From: Periplaneta americana
Taxonomy: Eukaryota > Arthropoda > Insecta > Blattodea > Blattidae
Direction: 5' to 3'
Length of the DNA stretch: 64,000 nucleotides
Assembly (NCBI RefSeq): GCF_040183065.1
Contig: NC_091119.1
Span: 208,820,298 to 208,884,297, forward strand
Part shown: positions 1 to 10,719 of the stretch, one piece after another
Layout: every line of letters starts with the position of its first letter
How positions within the stretch are numbered: the stretch's first letter is position 1
Notes under the pieces: model-generated
Database searches by the model: none
Told to the model about the DNA's origin: nothing
What the model saw: only the letters and a program-made list of their open reading frames with translations
Position numbers and translations under genes: made by a program

Positions 1-39
1 ACTTAAAACTGAGACGATTCTTCCGACGCCGGGGTGGAA

Positions 40-110
40 TCCGGTGTGGCTTAGTGGATAAAGCGTCAGCACGTAGAGCTGAAAACCCGGGTTCAAATCC
101 CGGCGCCGGA
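40..110 (+). mobile_element. tRNA-like SINE head (Tyr-type anticodon position)
   Basis: The 71 bases fold into a full cloverleaf. The acceptor stem is TCCGGTG with CGCCGGA (one G-T pair), the D stem is GCTT with AAGC, the anticodon stem is TCAGC with GCTGA, and the T stem is CCGGG with CCCGG around TTCAAAT. The A box (TGGCTTAGTGG) and B box (GGTTCAAATCC) are present. The loop ACGTAGA would place GTA (Tyr) as anticodon, but the base before it is C rather than the universal T33. The following GAGAATTTTTCTCC is not a clean Pol III stop. The same stems recur in the tRNA-like pair near 29.6 kb. I read this as the head of a SINE rather than a working tRNA gene; tRNA pseudogene is the alternative. 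Confidence 0.6.
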
Positions 111-505
111 GAGAATTTTTCTCCATTCCATTACTCTATCATCGTACAAATTATGTGCAATTCAGTTACCTCTCTGTCAAGTTCTTACATAGTGTTCTAT
201 AGAAACATTGGCTAAGATAGAAACAAAGTGAACACTATTTATTAATCATTATAAAGCCATGTATTGTGGGTTCCTTTAACCATGGCATGACATGTCCTCA
301 GGTTTTGGATAGAGGAGACGGCCTCCAAATATGGAAAGTAGCTGCAAATATATTGAATAAGAGTCATGGACAGCCTATAAGGGGTGGTCCTCCAGCTTGG
401 GGGTTGGGCAAAGGGCTAACAACCCATCACTGTAAAAAAATAGCTTGTTACGAAACTACACAATAAGCCTCGGAATAGGACTGATTCTCTGGCACGACCA
501 CAGCA

Positions 506-662
506 ATACCTTTGGGGAGGCCGAGACGTAGATGGGAGGATAATATTAAAATGGATTTGAGGGAGGTGGGATATGATAGAGACTGGATTAATCTTGCACA
601 GGATAAGGACTGACGGCGGGCTTATGTGAGGGCGGCAATGAACCTGCGGGTTCCTTAAAAGC
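506..662 (+). mobile_element. LINE 3' end fragment (family LINE-1a)
   Basis: This 5'-truncated fragment matches the last ~50 codons of the LINE at 46.1-47.5 kb: the RRRWEDNIKMDLREVGYD motif, then RDWINLAQD, then the terminal AMNLRVP stop. Three bases are lost in the GYDDRD stretch and a TGA replaces a tryptophan codon, so it is dead. It is the third and shortest copy of this family here. Confidence 0.85.
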
Positions 663-1512
663 CGTATAAAGTCATATCACTGAATACATGCGGTTCTTAC
701 TCTCAGCGTCATCCAAGTCTGGATTGTAGTCATCGATGGGGTCGAGTGACCCAGTCCCGGTCCCCGTTTGGAAGAACAAAGCATGCCTCTCGTCCTCAGC
801 CACGCAAAGCTTCATGGAACACTGTGGGAGCAATGACAATCACACTCAATAGCAACTCATTCTTCATCGACCATTATTGCAAACTACCCATCATTACAAA
901 TTTCATGTGATATTTCTTTATTAATTGTTTTGTAGTTTATAATGTTATACAGTTACTGCATTCGTCAAAATTATGGCATTTACAAGAAGTAAATTCTTTA
1001 CATGTGAAATTTACCTGGCATCAAAGAATTCCTCAGATAGCAAACATTGTACAGGTATACAGTATAAAGTCAGATAACAAAAAGTTATACTGTAGCTGCC
1101 CTTTGTATGGGTTACCATGGAGATGTAGCCTTCTGGTCAATCCAAACAAGATAATATTTTAGCTAAATGTAATTTCAAAATAGTTTTTTTACTCTTTATT
1201 AACATGTGTTGTGTGTTAAATATTTTGGTAACACAGGCATGAAGTAAATCAGAGTCATATTTCTGTCGTTTATTATACATTAGCCTATATGTTCACAAAA
1301 TTTTTAACTTCTTGAGAAGAGTCTTGCAATAACATTTGTTTATCAATACCAGCTATTATGCTATTAGCTTTCTTTTGCAAAGTGAATAATATGATTTTCT
1401 ATCAGAAAAGTTTCTCATAACTAAACTTAAGGATGCATAACAGACTAATTTCAACGTTTCTACTCTATGCTTGGCTTGGGAATAAGACAGTTGACATCAC
1501 TTTGCCAATTTT

Positions 1513-1513
<1 letters not shown>
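663..1513. other. AT-rich stretch, nothing recognised
   Basis: No convincing coding frame, terminal repeat or tRNA-like box was seen. It is AT-rich with dispersed stop codons. Confidence 0.5.

Positions 1514-1569
<56 letters not shown>
1514..1569. repeat. (TAA)n microsatellite
   Basis: About 18 uninterrupted TAA units. Confidence 0.98.
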
Positions 1570-1666
1570 TTTATTAGCTGTCAGTAGACTTGTACATAGC
1601 CTACATAGTAGAAATTTCTGGCATTGTCTAAAGTTGCATAAAAATATTCAAATTAAAAATTAATAG

Positions 1667-1790
1667 ACTGAAACTATACAAAATAATTAAGAATAACAAT
1701 TGCAGTGAACTACACACATATTGAAATTATACAAAAAAATTGGGAACAAAGCTTACGATGAACTAAACTGAAATTATACACAACAATTGA
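1667..1790. repeat. Degenerate ~50-bp tandem repeat
   Basis: The phrase ACTGAAATTATACA with variants starts near 1667, 1720 and 1767, giving about three diverged units of roughly 50 bp. The array ends at the following (ATT)n tract. Confidence 0.55.

Positions 1791-1852
<62 letters not shown>
1791..1852. repeat. (ATT)n microsatellite
   Basis: About 20 ATT/TAT units, directly abutting a LINE fragment on its right. Confidence 0.98.
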
Positions 1853-1853
<1 letters not shown>

Positions 1854-1856
1854 GCA

Positions 1857-2126
1857 TTTGAAATGTGGATATGGAGAAGAATGGAGCATGTGAAGTGGAC
1901 AAACAATAAGAAATGAAGCTGTGTTGGAAAGAGTGGGTGAAGAAAGAATGATGCTGAAACTGATCAGGAAGAGGAAAAGGGATTGATTGGGTCACTGGCT
2001 GAGAAGAAACTGCCTACCTAAGGATGCACTGGAAGAAATAGTGAACGTGACAAGAGTTCAGGATGGAAGAAAATATCAGATAATAGACGACATTAAAATA
2101 TGTAGATCATATGCGGAGTCTAAGGG
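1857..2126 (+). mobile_element. LINE C-terminal fragment (family LINE-2)
   Basis: Translation shows a non-LTR retrotransposon C-terminal region with an RNEAVLERVGEERMM motif, then LGHWLRRNCLPKDALE, then a GRKYQIIDDIKI block. Such blocks lie downstream of the reverse transcriptase in insect LINEs. There is at least one frameshift near 1905 and a TGA inside the motif region. It starts just after the (ATT)n tract. The clade cannot be set from this part alone. Confidence 0.75.
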
Positions 2127-2301
2127 TCATATTCATAGACGAGACTTTGGACCAAAGTTGACTTTGGAAAGTAAGATGTCACCATTTTTCAATTCACAGT
2201 CGACACTTTGACGAAAGTAAACTTCACTCGTAACTTTACTTCGAAGTCACCGAAAATCTACACTTTGACTTTGATTTTCGTTTGTGGACATAAGGAAAAT
2301 T

Positions 2302-2468
2302 AATAATTGATTAAATGGCGATCTTACTCGTGTTAATTATGTAAGCATGTGCGGCTTACAGCTGTTTCGGTGCTATTCACACCATCTTCAGAGCCTACTA
2401 GAGCTCGGCGCTATCTCAACTTCACTGCCTGTTGTGTGGGTGCGTTCGTGTGATAAATCTGATGTTGA
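2302..2468 (+). repeat. 167-bp direct repeat, copy 1
   Basis: It starts AATAATTGATTAAATGGCG and ends CTGATGTTGA. It is nearly identical to 2587-2753 and separated from it by 118 bp. It contains a GCTGTTTCGGTGCTATTCAC block resembling one in the palindrome at 4131-4411, so the two probably belong to related MITE families. Confidence 0.9.
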
Positions 2469-2586
2469 ATGAGGCTTTGATAGTCTTGATACGCGCTGAC
2501 CTGTATTTGTGTACTAGTTGACTTGTAGAGTTGTCTTGATAATCCATGTTGAATCTTTCGTACATTACTTTTAACACTTGAATATA

Positions 2587-2753
2587 AATAATTTATTAAA
2601 TGGCGATCTTACTCGTGTTAATTGTGTAAGCATGTGCGGCTTACAGCTGTTTCGGTGCTATTCACACCATCTTCAGAGCCCACTAGAGCTCGGCGCTATC
2701 TCAACTTCGCTGCCTGTTGTGTGGGTGCGTTCGTGTGATAAATCTGATGTTGA
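2587..2753 (+). repeat. 167-bp direct repeat, copy 2
   Basis: It has the same length as copy 1 and only a few substitutions. The spacer ends ACACTTGAATATA; that sequence and the start of the repeat reappear in reverse orientation at 7439-7525. This is a partial tandem duplication of an interspersed element. Confidence 0.9.
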
Positions 2754-4130
2754 TGCACACTGAAAACTGCTGGATTTGGCTATGTCAGTAATCACATCAC
2801 ACCAAAAAGTCCACAATTAATCATATTAGAATAATATGAAATCTAAAATCGCACAACAGCATATCCACAACGTATACTTAATAAGCAATTAGAATTCAGT
2901 ACACACACATTATTTGATATAATAGCACACAACAAACAAACAACCCACCGCCACAAGAACAGCAAATGCGGGGGGATGAGCTGAAGCCTCAGTATTCAAG
3001 AGATGCTGATGAAGAAACAGTGCCGTCCTTCACATAAGGTGTATTCACTTTTTTAATAGTTTTAACAGGCTTAATTTTTTTTTCAAGAAAGTTTAATATT
3101 ATAATGTTAATTTGTTAGATCGAACATCAAACCAAGCTCTCATATGGTTTAAGAGTTCTACATTAATTAACATGCCTCAAGGAAGGCAAGTATATCTAGT
3201 GTAAGCGAGAAGGAAGCCACAACAAACTGTCCCCCCTTATTATAACAACAGCTGGTAGCATGATTGTCTATCACAACTCACCATTAGCAGTATTAGGCCA
3301 GGTATCTTCATGTTGCATTTGATACCAAATCTGCAAACAAAAGAGAGGAAAAAATGTAAATAAAAGGAAAATTCATGTAATTCAGTAGTGTTTTGTGATT
3401 GGTATTGCTACCGAACCTTACCTAGCTACAGAATGTCTTGCAATATAAAGAGAAATTCAGTTTAAGTTCCTTTAATGTGGGGATCTGATCAGGAAAGTAA
3501 GAATAAAATGCACCTCATCATGATTATTTACTTGATGCTTTCAATTGAAGAAACTATTCATGGTCTAGATTGAACCAAGAGAGAATGGTCGACAAATTTC
3601 GTCCACAGCGGGATTACAACATGGAAAGAAACCTAGTTCAGGATTTTATCCACCTCTGCCTCCTCACGTTCCATACACGAGACCAAGAAGAGCAAAGAGT
3701 AATAAGTACATAGATAGAGGAGTAAGTCAAGAATCATAACAAATGAAGTTTTATAAAGCCTACATGTTTTTTATATAAATGCCTTTTTAAGGCTTTTTAT
3801 CGTAGGCTTCATCCTCAGTCCCTTCAACTGCAAGTTCATTTCACAACTCTCTCCTGAGATCAGCTACCAGTAAGCTTATCTATTTTGTATTGAATCTTAA
3901 TCTTCTCCATCCATATGTAAGCAGTGGTGCCGATTGTGCGTCCAGTTCCAGCGAAAGTAGGAGAAATAATCCAACTAAGGGAAATCAACTCCTTCCTGAA
4001 AGTAAGTTGGTGAACCTGACATACATTTTTAGAATTTTTTTAAGCTTGTAAATTTGTTACGGTCATGAATATAATGAATATTCAGATATATACATCTTGA
4101 TTACACAACTTTTAACACTGTATCACTTCA
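2754..4130. other. Nothing recognised
   Basis: No coding frame or element boundary that I can support. A short local inverted phrase around AAGCCTACATG...CGTAGGCTT near 3757-3810 is the only structure noted. Confidence 0.4.
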
Positions 4131-4411
4131 GAATATGTATGGGATGAGTACTTTCTTGTGTTAAATTTTAACGTACCTTGTTAACATGTTTCGACCTATT
4201 TTCGGTTATCTTCGGAACTGGTCGTTGTTGGTCTTGGCGCCTCTTGTTTCCTGTGTGGGTGCACTACACTACACTACGAACGCACCCACACAGGAAACAA
4301 GAGGCGCCAAGACCAACAACGACCAGTTCCGAAGATGACCGAAAATAGGTCGAAACATGTTGACAAGGTATGTTAATATTTAACACAAGAAAGTACTTAC
4401 CATACATATTC
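4131..4411. repeat. 281-bp near-perfect palindrome (foldback MITE)
   Basis: The left arm is 4131-4262, the 19-base loop 4263-4281 (ACTACACTACACTACGAAC) and the right arm 4282-4411. The arms differ by about five substitutions and one 2-base indel, so they are over 95% identical. It has no coding content. Transcribed, it would form a hairpin of about 130 bp. Confidence 0.95.
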
Positions 4412-4963
4412 AGAATATTTCACGACCCATCGTTACTACTTATGGTAATTTAAAAGAGACAAATAAGTTACACTGTGTACGGTATACTTATATGAGACTG
4501 TTACACAGATTTCTCTACACAATAGGTAAGTGCCAATAGAAAATTAAGTTTTGTTGCAACATACAAAGATCCTTACGATTTCCTGTCATTCAGTAATGTA
4601 TTTTGCACAACAGTCAAAAAGTTATATCTTTAAATGCGAATTAACACCGAAATTAAGTATATTTTTAAACCGAAATTTTTAATATTTTTATTCGCCATAA
4701 AATAGGATATCTCTAGTGATACCTAGTTTTCGCAAACCACGAATTCACGAAATATGGTTTTTCAGCTGACAAAAGCAAAAAATTCTATGTCTCAAGCCTC
4801 TCCAGGTCAAAATATCTTAAGTTAAAAATTCGCGAAGTAACGCTAATTTTTTTTAGCACAAATGTATATGATATGTATTCTTTTGGAGAAATTTTTAATT
4901 TTTTACGAATTTTTTATTTAAAGTGTCAAAAGATATACCTATTTATTGAATAATAATAAAATT
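4412..4963. other. AT-rich stretch, nothing recognised
   Basis: Very AT-rich with no supportable gene or element. Confidence 0.4.
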
Positions 4964-5050
4964 ATGATTTATTTAACGACGCTCGCAACTGCAGAGGTTA
5001 TATCAGCGTCGCCGGTGTGCCGGAATGTTATCCCACAGGAGCTATTTATT
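4964..5050 (-). mobile_element. SINE family B, 3' fragment
   Basis: It matches the 3' body and tail of the copies at 15321 and 40424: TTTAACGACGCTCGCAACTG, then GAGGTTATATCAGCGTCGCC. The tRNA head is missing. Confidence 0.75.
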
Positions 5051-5419
5051 GAAAGTCGCATAAGTATGTGCGTGAATTTTGGTGAAGCTAAGTTCCGTGT
5101 GCGCTGTACTGTTGGCAGGCCTGGCAGTGACTGCAGTTAGCTGGATTTCGGTTTTGTTTTAACTAGGTGGGAATTTTCTTAAACTTTGTGATTAAAATAT
5201 AAATTCAACTCTATTTCAATATAGAATTTTGAATCTAATATTCAAACCGGATTTATTTTTAAATATAAAGTAGAAACGGTCTGAATGTTTTGTGGTCCCA
5301 TTAATTTATATTATTCACACAAAGCATGAGAGTGACAAATTCCTCAAGTGTCGACAGGAATCTAATTCACAAAGGTCCTTAACATCTCTTGATGGTACAG
5401 ACCTCTAGTCTTAGCACTT

Positions 5420-5682
5420 TTTTTTTAAATATTGGTTTATTTTATCAACTGCGCTTTATCAGCTGAAATGGTTATCTAGCGTCTGACTGAAATGAAGCTG
5501 ATAATGCCAGCCAAATGAGCCCAAGGTCCAGCGCCGAAGATTATCAAACATTTGCTCTTAATGGGTTGAAGGAAAACTCCGGAAAAACCTCAATCACGTA
5601 ATTTGCTCCAACCAGGATTGTGAACCTGGGCCCGCTAGTTTTACGGTCAGACATGCTAACCGTTGCTCCACAGCGGCGCGCC
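5420..5682 (-). mobile_element. SINE family A copy (minus)
   Basis: On the minus strand the tRNA-like head (GGAGCAACGGTTAGC, B box GGTTCACAATCC) is followed by the family-A body (GGTTGAG, CTCCGG, GCATTATCAGC) and the CGTC tail. The possible target duplication AGCACTT / AGTACTT is short and imperfect. It is more diverged than the copies at 28 kb. Confidence 0.75.
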
Positions 5683-5979
5683 AGTACTTATATCCAGTAA
5701 TGTATTTGCATGGCGAGATTCAAACAGCCATGGTTTTTAAATGGGAAATAACACCGAATTTATAGGTCTTGTGTACGAAATGACACCGAAATTAACCAAA
5801 TTTTTACACCGAAATTTAAGAATTTAAAGAAAACCGAACAAATATTTTTTTGTTTCAGTTTAAGAATAGATATCTGAAAAGGAGATGAAATATCCTTATA
5901 ACCAAAATTTTTACAAACTAGCTGGATGTGGGATCCACGTCAAGATGCAAACAATAAGAATAGTTCATAGGCCTATATA
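5683..5979. other. AT-rich stretch, nothing recognised
   Basis: No feature supported. Confidence 0.4.
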
Positions 5980-5981
5980 TA

Positions 5982-6580
5982 CTGGGTGTTCAGTTCAAAG
6001 TGTGTCATGGCTCGCAGTATGTCGTCATGTGGCTAGCCGATGAGCCTAGAGAATTCAATCTTCCTACACTTCCGCAGAGGCGTATTACTTATGTGCCAGA
6101 GAAGTTGCCTAGCAAGTACGGTGTTCATTCTGAAGAGTACGTACTGATACATATCGTAACGCCGGTTGTGGCAGGAATGTGAACTGTTTGGAAACACGTA
6201 CTGAGGTGAGTTTTTTCTTACTATCGGGCTATGGGGAGAGGGTCAAGACGATTACTTACGTATTCGTTCACATTAACTTCGACGGTCAACATGGACACGG
6301 AGCATTTGATTTGTGTTGTGGAATGTTGCCGTTACCGATGATAAATACCCTGCGTACGACTTGGCCGCGCAAAACACAGTTCGAAAGAGGTTATGGTAGC
6401 ACACAGACCGTACAGACCGCCATCTATTGCTACGACGTTCAAGTTATACCGTACACGTTCTCAAGTTCAGATTGAACGCCTTAAATAATAGGCAACTTCT
6501 CTGACATAAAAGCTGAAACTCGCTTCAAATCGCTGACTCACAACAGTGACGTCATGACATACTTTGAAATGAACACCCAG
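5982..6580 (+). mobile_element. MITE-Q copy 1 (599 bp, TA-flanked TIR element)
   Basis: It starts CTGGGTGTTCAGTTCAAAG and ends CTTTGAAATGAACACCCAG, so the terminal inverted repeats are about 28 bp. TA lies on both sides, as for Tc1/mariner-type target duplications. Three other copies are at 10142, 42323 and 48549. Inside, a frame from 6000 stays open to a TGA at 6182 and contains the MWLADEPREF block. It is followed by CTGAG|GTGAGT and a second frame that begins MDTEH but is broken here by a small deletion. No transposase is recognised. Confidence 0.9.
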
Positions 6581-6582
6581 TA

Positions 6583-7438
6583 TATATATATTGTAGGCAT
6601 ATGTGTTGCTTTCCTATTTGGTCTTCGCATGTTCACGTAGCCTGTGAACGTCTTCTCGCAGATATTTTCACCTTTTCGTAACATCATGTGTTTCAGATGT
6701 TCTGAAAAGCCATACCTGAAGGCAAGTATTTACTGTTTACTACTTATACCCATTAAGGATTTTTGCTGCTAATAGGACCTATGCAAAACGTTTCAGATTG
6801 TTAAAATGAGTAATGTAGGGATTCAATATGCCTGCAGCAGCTTGCAACTGACAGGGTTCACTGGTTCAAGGTTTTAAATCATAAAACAATTTTTTTATTA
6901 AAGCCAAGGGTATTAAAACTTGTAGTGCAAGTGGAAATTAGGACATGTCGGCATCACAGTGCTTGCTCGCGCAATGTAATCAAGCAAGACGATTCGGAGA
7001 AAAATATCCACTGCAGTAAACAGGTCTATGCCTAGCAGAGCATTTTAGACAAGAACATTAGAGATAATCCGAAGAAGATCCATTACAACGCAAAGCATTG
7101 CTCTTACTACGAGTGACGACCTCGCAGGATTTGCCCTCCACAAGCTCGTGTCAATTACATCAGAACTAAAAGTAGGCTACTCAAAGACTTCATAAAAACT
7201 CTTCTTACAGGCTAGACACTCTTTGGTAATCTTTGTCAAACCGGTTACTAATTATGATTATTGCAGTGCTGGTTACTACATGCGCGAATCAAATTTGTCA
7301 CATTCCCTATGCACTCAAGTGTATATTAATTATCCATTACTGTATGTTCGGAAATACACGGTATTTCACCGTTTCTAGCAAAGACCTGATTTATCCATAA
7401 TTGTTCTTAAATAATATATAACAATGCTTCATATAATG
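6583..7438. other. Nothing recognised
   Basis: No coding frame or element boundary supported. Confidence 0.4.
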
Positions 7439-7525
7439 TGTTAATTAACACGAGTAAATCCGCTAGTTAATCAATTACTTATATTCAAGTGTTAAAAGTA
7501 GTGTACGCAAGATTCAAAATGGAAT
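7439..7525 (-). repeat. Fragment of the 2.3/2.6-kb repeat family
   Basis: The reverse complement (TTTTAACACTTGAATATAAG, then ACTCGTGTTAATTAAC) matches the junction of the spacer and second copy at 2570-2625. Confidence 0.75.
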
Positions 7526-9266
7526 ATTATTTTATTATTGACAAACGAAAGTATATTACGACAATGCATAACAAAATATGGTGGCGAATAAATTAGCAAT
7601 TGTAAATATGTATAAATAGCTGAAACATTTTAATATGATGTGTCGTCAGCTCAAGATTGGAAGGATAGTTGTAGGTAATGTCTCGAAGGATTTAAATTTA
7701 AAACGTTAAGCTGGTTCAGGAATCCAACCGAACCATTCTGTGACAGTATCGTAAGCAGATATTGTCAGAGAAAAGATTACATAATTGCGGAACTGAAACT
7801 TTTTTATCCGAAACCGCTCCCTCTCTGATAGTTGATTTCTGATGTTTTGCCGTATTCTGCAGCAGGCATGTCCAACCTTTATAATGAAGTATCCCTGCCA
7901 TAGCCTAGAGTCATATTTGTTTTATGTTCCATGTATTCCTAGCCATAACCATGAAGTCGCCACTTTAATCCATTTAAGCCTTTGCCATTTTAATTATTTA
8001 CAATTTCTCTTTGGGAATTAGAAGGCCTATAAACTTTAAATTGAATATTATGATCTCTGTAGGCCTAGTTCTGGGAGAATTTGTATTGGTACCCCTGTCA
8101 CGATGTTGTCCATTGTTGACATTGATATTGGCTATTGCAGAACCAGAGTTGCCAGATGTGGCGACGAAAATTTTCACTTTGCGATCTGGCTACTTTTCTG
8201 GCGTCTTTAATGTTAAAATTATAAAAATAATTTAATTAAAACTTTTTTTTCACAAGAATATGATACATTGCACGTAACATTCTTCAGTAGGTACGTAAAT
8301 ATTCGTTCGTTATTGTGGTCACGTTAATTTTCAAAAGATGCAGGGTAATGTTCGAAGTTGCGTAGAAAATTTCCCCAGGCTTTGACACGGGTTCTACAAC
8401 GTGTATGTATGATCTGTGATTTTTTAATAACATAATTAAGTGGAATTAATGCATATAAAAATATTACATTAATTGATAAAATAAGTGGATCTTATTATCA
8501 ATTCAACTTTTAGTTTAAATACATGAAATCCATTTCTATACATTATTTATAAACTTCGATAATTATATAAACGATGTTGAGCAGTAAGCCGTTAATTAAT
8601 ACTAGCGGGAATTCAGCGATTTAGCGGGCCTATTAGAGCAGATTCTTTCACCTGGTTGCTTTCTTTAACTGTGATAACGTTTATGTAGAAGATGCCGAAA
8701 TATGAGAGGTGGAGGAAGTACAACAAGGAGTGGGAGAAGTGGCCCTGGGCTGAAGATAATTTTAGTTTAATTAAAATTATATATTCAAGCCTCAAAATTC
8801 GGTGTCGGTATTTAGTCATAATTCAAAATCACTACCATTTTTAAAATGCACCATTAGACTACAGGCACACCGAATGCAGAAAATTAATATTTTCAGGCTG
8901 GCTTCAAGAGGCTACAGATTTTAAGAAAAAATTCAAATGAAGCAATTTGTAAAATATGTAAATTTTGTAAACAAATAAACAATAGAATACCGATTGAACA
9001 AACAGCAAAATGCAAGCATCGAAGATACATATCATAGCTGAATAATGCTATTTAATGATTCTGTATCTTTGTATTAAATAATATTAACAATAAAATTATT
9101 ACAAATTTGTGTATGAATATAAGTGGTTATGTTCATAATTATACTGCAAGTTTTTTTTTTAAGTTTATTACTCCTTTCACTATCAACTTCAGAGATAATT
9201 GGCTACTTTCTGGCGACATTGGTCTGAAATCATCTGGCATCCCTATTTAGTGATAAGTTCGCAGAC
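7526..9266. other. AT-rich stretch, nothing recognised
   Basis: Short frames only. A small palindrome ATTGATAAAATAAGTGGATC...TTATCAAT lies near 8470-8505. No gene supported. Confidence 0.4.
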
Positions 9267-9497
9267 ATGCAGTACTCACTTCGACAGCGTGTTTGGTGCT
9301 GAAAACGTTCCCTGGTTAAAACGCAACGGGCATTTCGAACAGAGTTTGGTGTACGCAGTGTTTCAACCAAGCCAACAATTTTGTCGAGAGTGAGATGGCT
9401 GGTGACAAGTGGCTCGCTTCTTAGCGAAAGTGGAAACCATGGACCTGCAATGCCTCAAGTCTGTGTGGATGATGTTCGAAAACGTTGCGTCGATTAA
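9267..9497 (+). pseudogene. DUF4817-type HTH transposon-protein relic
   Basis: One frame of 77 codons runs from ATG to TAA with a single internal TGA. It begins MQYSLRQRVW, has a QRAFRTEFGVRSVSTKPTI block, then TSGSLLSE and MPQVCVDDVRKR. This order (basic start, RAFRTEFG helix, TGSLL turn, Gly/Pro linker, VDDVR) is typical of the N-terminal helix-turn-helix region of a common insect transposon protein family. The catalytic domain is absent. The frame is well preserved apart from the one stop. Confidence 0.6.
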
Positions 9498-9775
9498 GCC
9501 AGGGAGCAGCAAAGAAATGTCATTTACGAGCATCCAGAGTGCACGTGTTGCAGGAATCGAAAGCAAAAGCGAGTTCGTTATTGCCAAAACACGCACAAGT
9601 GTTATAATTTAAAACCTCCCGTTTTTTACTTATGCCCTTTCCACCGCGCACCATTGAATTATATTCTCAAGCCGCGCTTTTTGTTATTTTTCAAATTTTT
9701 CCTACGTTACGTCCCTCCATAAGAGTCTTCAACACCAAGGAATTACGGGGTGCCAACTTATGAAAGTAGCTAGTC
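9498..9775. other. Nothing recognised
   Basis: Spacer between two repeat elements; no feature supported. Confidence 0.4.
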
Positions 9776-9912
9776 GGTGATGTATGCAATGGAGGGGGAA
9801 AGAAACTGGCCACTCTACCCAGTATCTCCTTGCTTAATTGCTTCACAAGTGGTGCGTTTTAGGTATCACATGTGAGGTTGAGACCTGTCTTCGGACAGTT
9901 GACTAAACAACA
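9776..9912 (+). repeat. Interspersed repeat family I, copy 1
   Basis: It contains GCAATGGAGGGGGAAAG, ACTCTACCCAGTATCTCC, TGTGAGGTTGAGACC and CTTCGGACAGTTGACT. The same order occurs at 44800-44920 and, inverted, at 55514-55652. It may be a SINE body; no tRNA head is visible. Confidence 0.8.
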
Positions 9913-10141
9913 ACCTCTGAAATTACGTAGATTGACTCTATTCTGAAGCGCTGCAATATATTGTAGGGTTTGAAGATATCTATGTATACGAACCAACGTA
10001 TCACTACGAAAATACTGCAGGACGACAGACTCACTCGGGCTCGCCTTTTCTTTGATTAGAAGTATTGTGTAAATATAAACTGAAGATGTTCATACATCGA
10101 AGTTTGTGAACACAATAGTTTCAAATGTTAGGCATAATATA

Positions 10142-10718
10142 CTGCGTGTTGTGTCATGGCTCGCTGTATGTCGCCATGTGGCTAGCCGATGAACCTAGAG
10201 AATTCAATCTTCCTACACTTCCGCAGAGGTGTATTACTTATGTACCAGAGAAGTTGCCTAGCAAGTACGGCGTTAATTCTGAAGAATACGTAACGCCGGT
10301 AGTGGCAGGAATGTGAACTGTTTGGAAACACATACTGAGGTGAGTTTTTTCCTTACTGTCGGGATATGGGGAGAGGGTTAAGACGATTACTTACGTATTC
10401 GTTCACATTAACTTCGACGGTCAACATGGACACGGAGCATTTGATTTGTGTTGAATGTTGCCGTACGCAACCGATGATAACAAATACCCTACGTACGACT
10501 TTCCCGCGCAAAACACAATTCGAAAGAGGTTATGGTAGCACACAGACCGTACAGACCGCCATCTGTTGCTACGACGTTCAAGTTATACCGTACACGTTCT
10601 CAAGTTCAGACTGAACGCCTTGATTAATAGGCAACTTCTCTGACAAAAGTTGAATCTCGCTTCAAATCGCTGACTCACCAACAGTGACGTCATGACACAC
10701 TTTGAAATGAACACCCAG
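10142..10718 (+). mobile_element. MITE-Q copy 2 (577 bp)
   Basis: The 3' terminus is intact (GAAATGAACACCCAG then TA). The 5' terminus is damaged (CTGCGTGTTGTGTCATGG). Compared with copy 1 there is a 12-base deletion in the first open frame and a 3-base deletion in the second. Both keep the reading frame. Confidence 0.9.
10426..10614 (+). CDS. Short MITE-Q internal frame (MDTEH), 62 codons
   Basis: It starts at an ATG, with ICVECCRTQPMITNTLRTT, then KTQFERGYGS, and ends FSSSD stop. It is the same frame as in copy 4 except for one missing codon. Function is unknown. The spacing of ICVVE, RTQ and LRTTFPRK loosely recalls the start of DUF4817-type HTH proteins, which is inference. It may be non-coding. 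Confidence 0.25.
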   Translation: MDTEHLICVECCRTQPMITNTLRTTFPRKTQFERGYGSTQTVQTAICCYDVQVIPYTFSSSD

Positions 10719-10719
10719 T

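Noticed and set aside
1774-1995. Frame with a poly-Asn run
   Set aside because: The run is the translated (ATT)n tract; the rest crosses a LINE fragment antisense.
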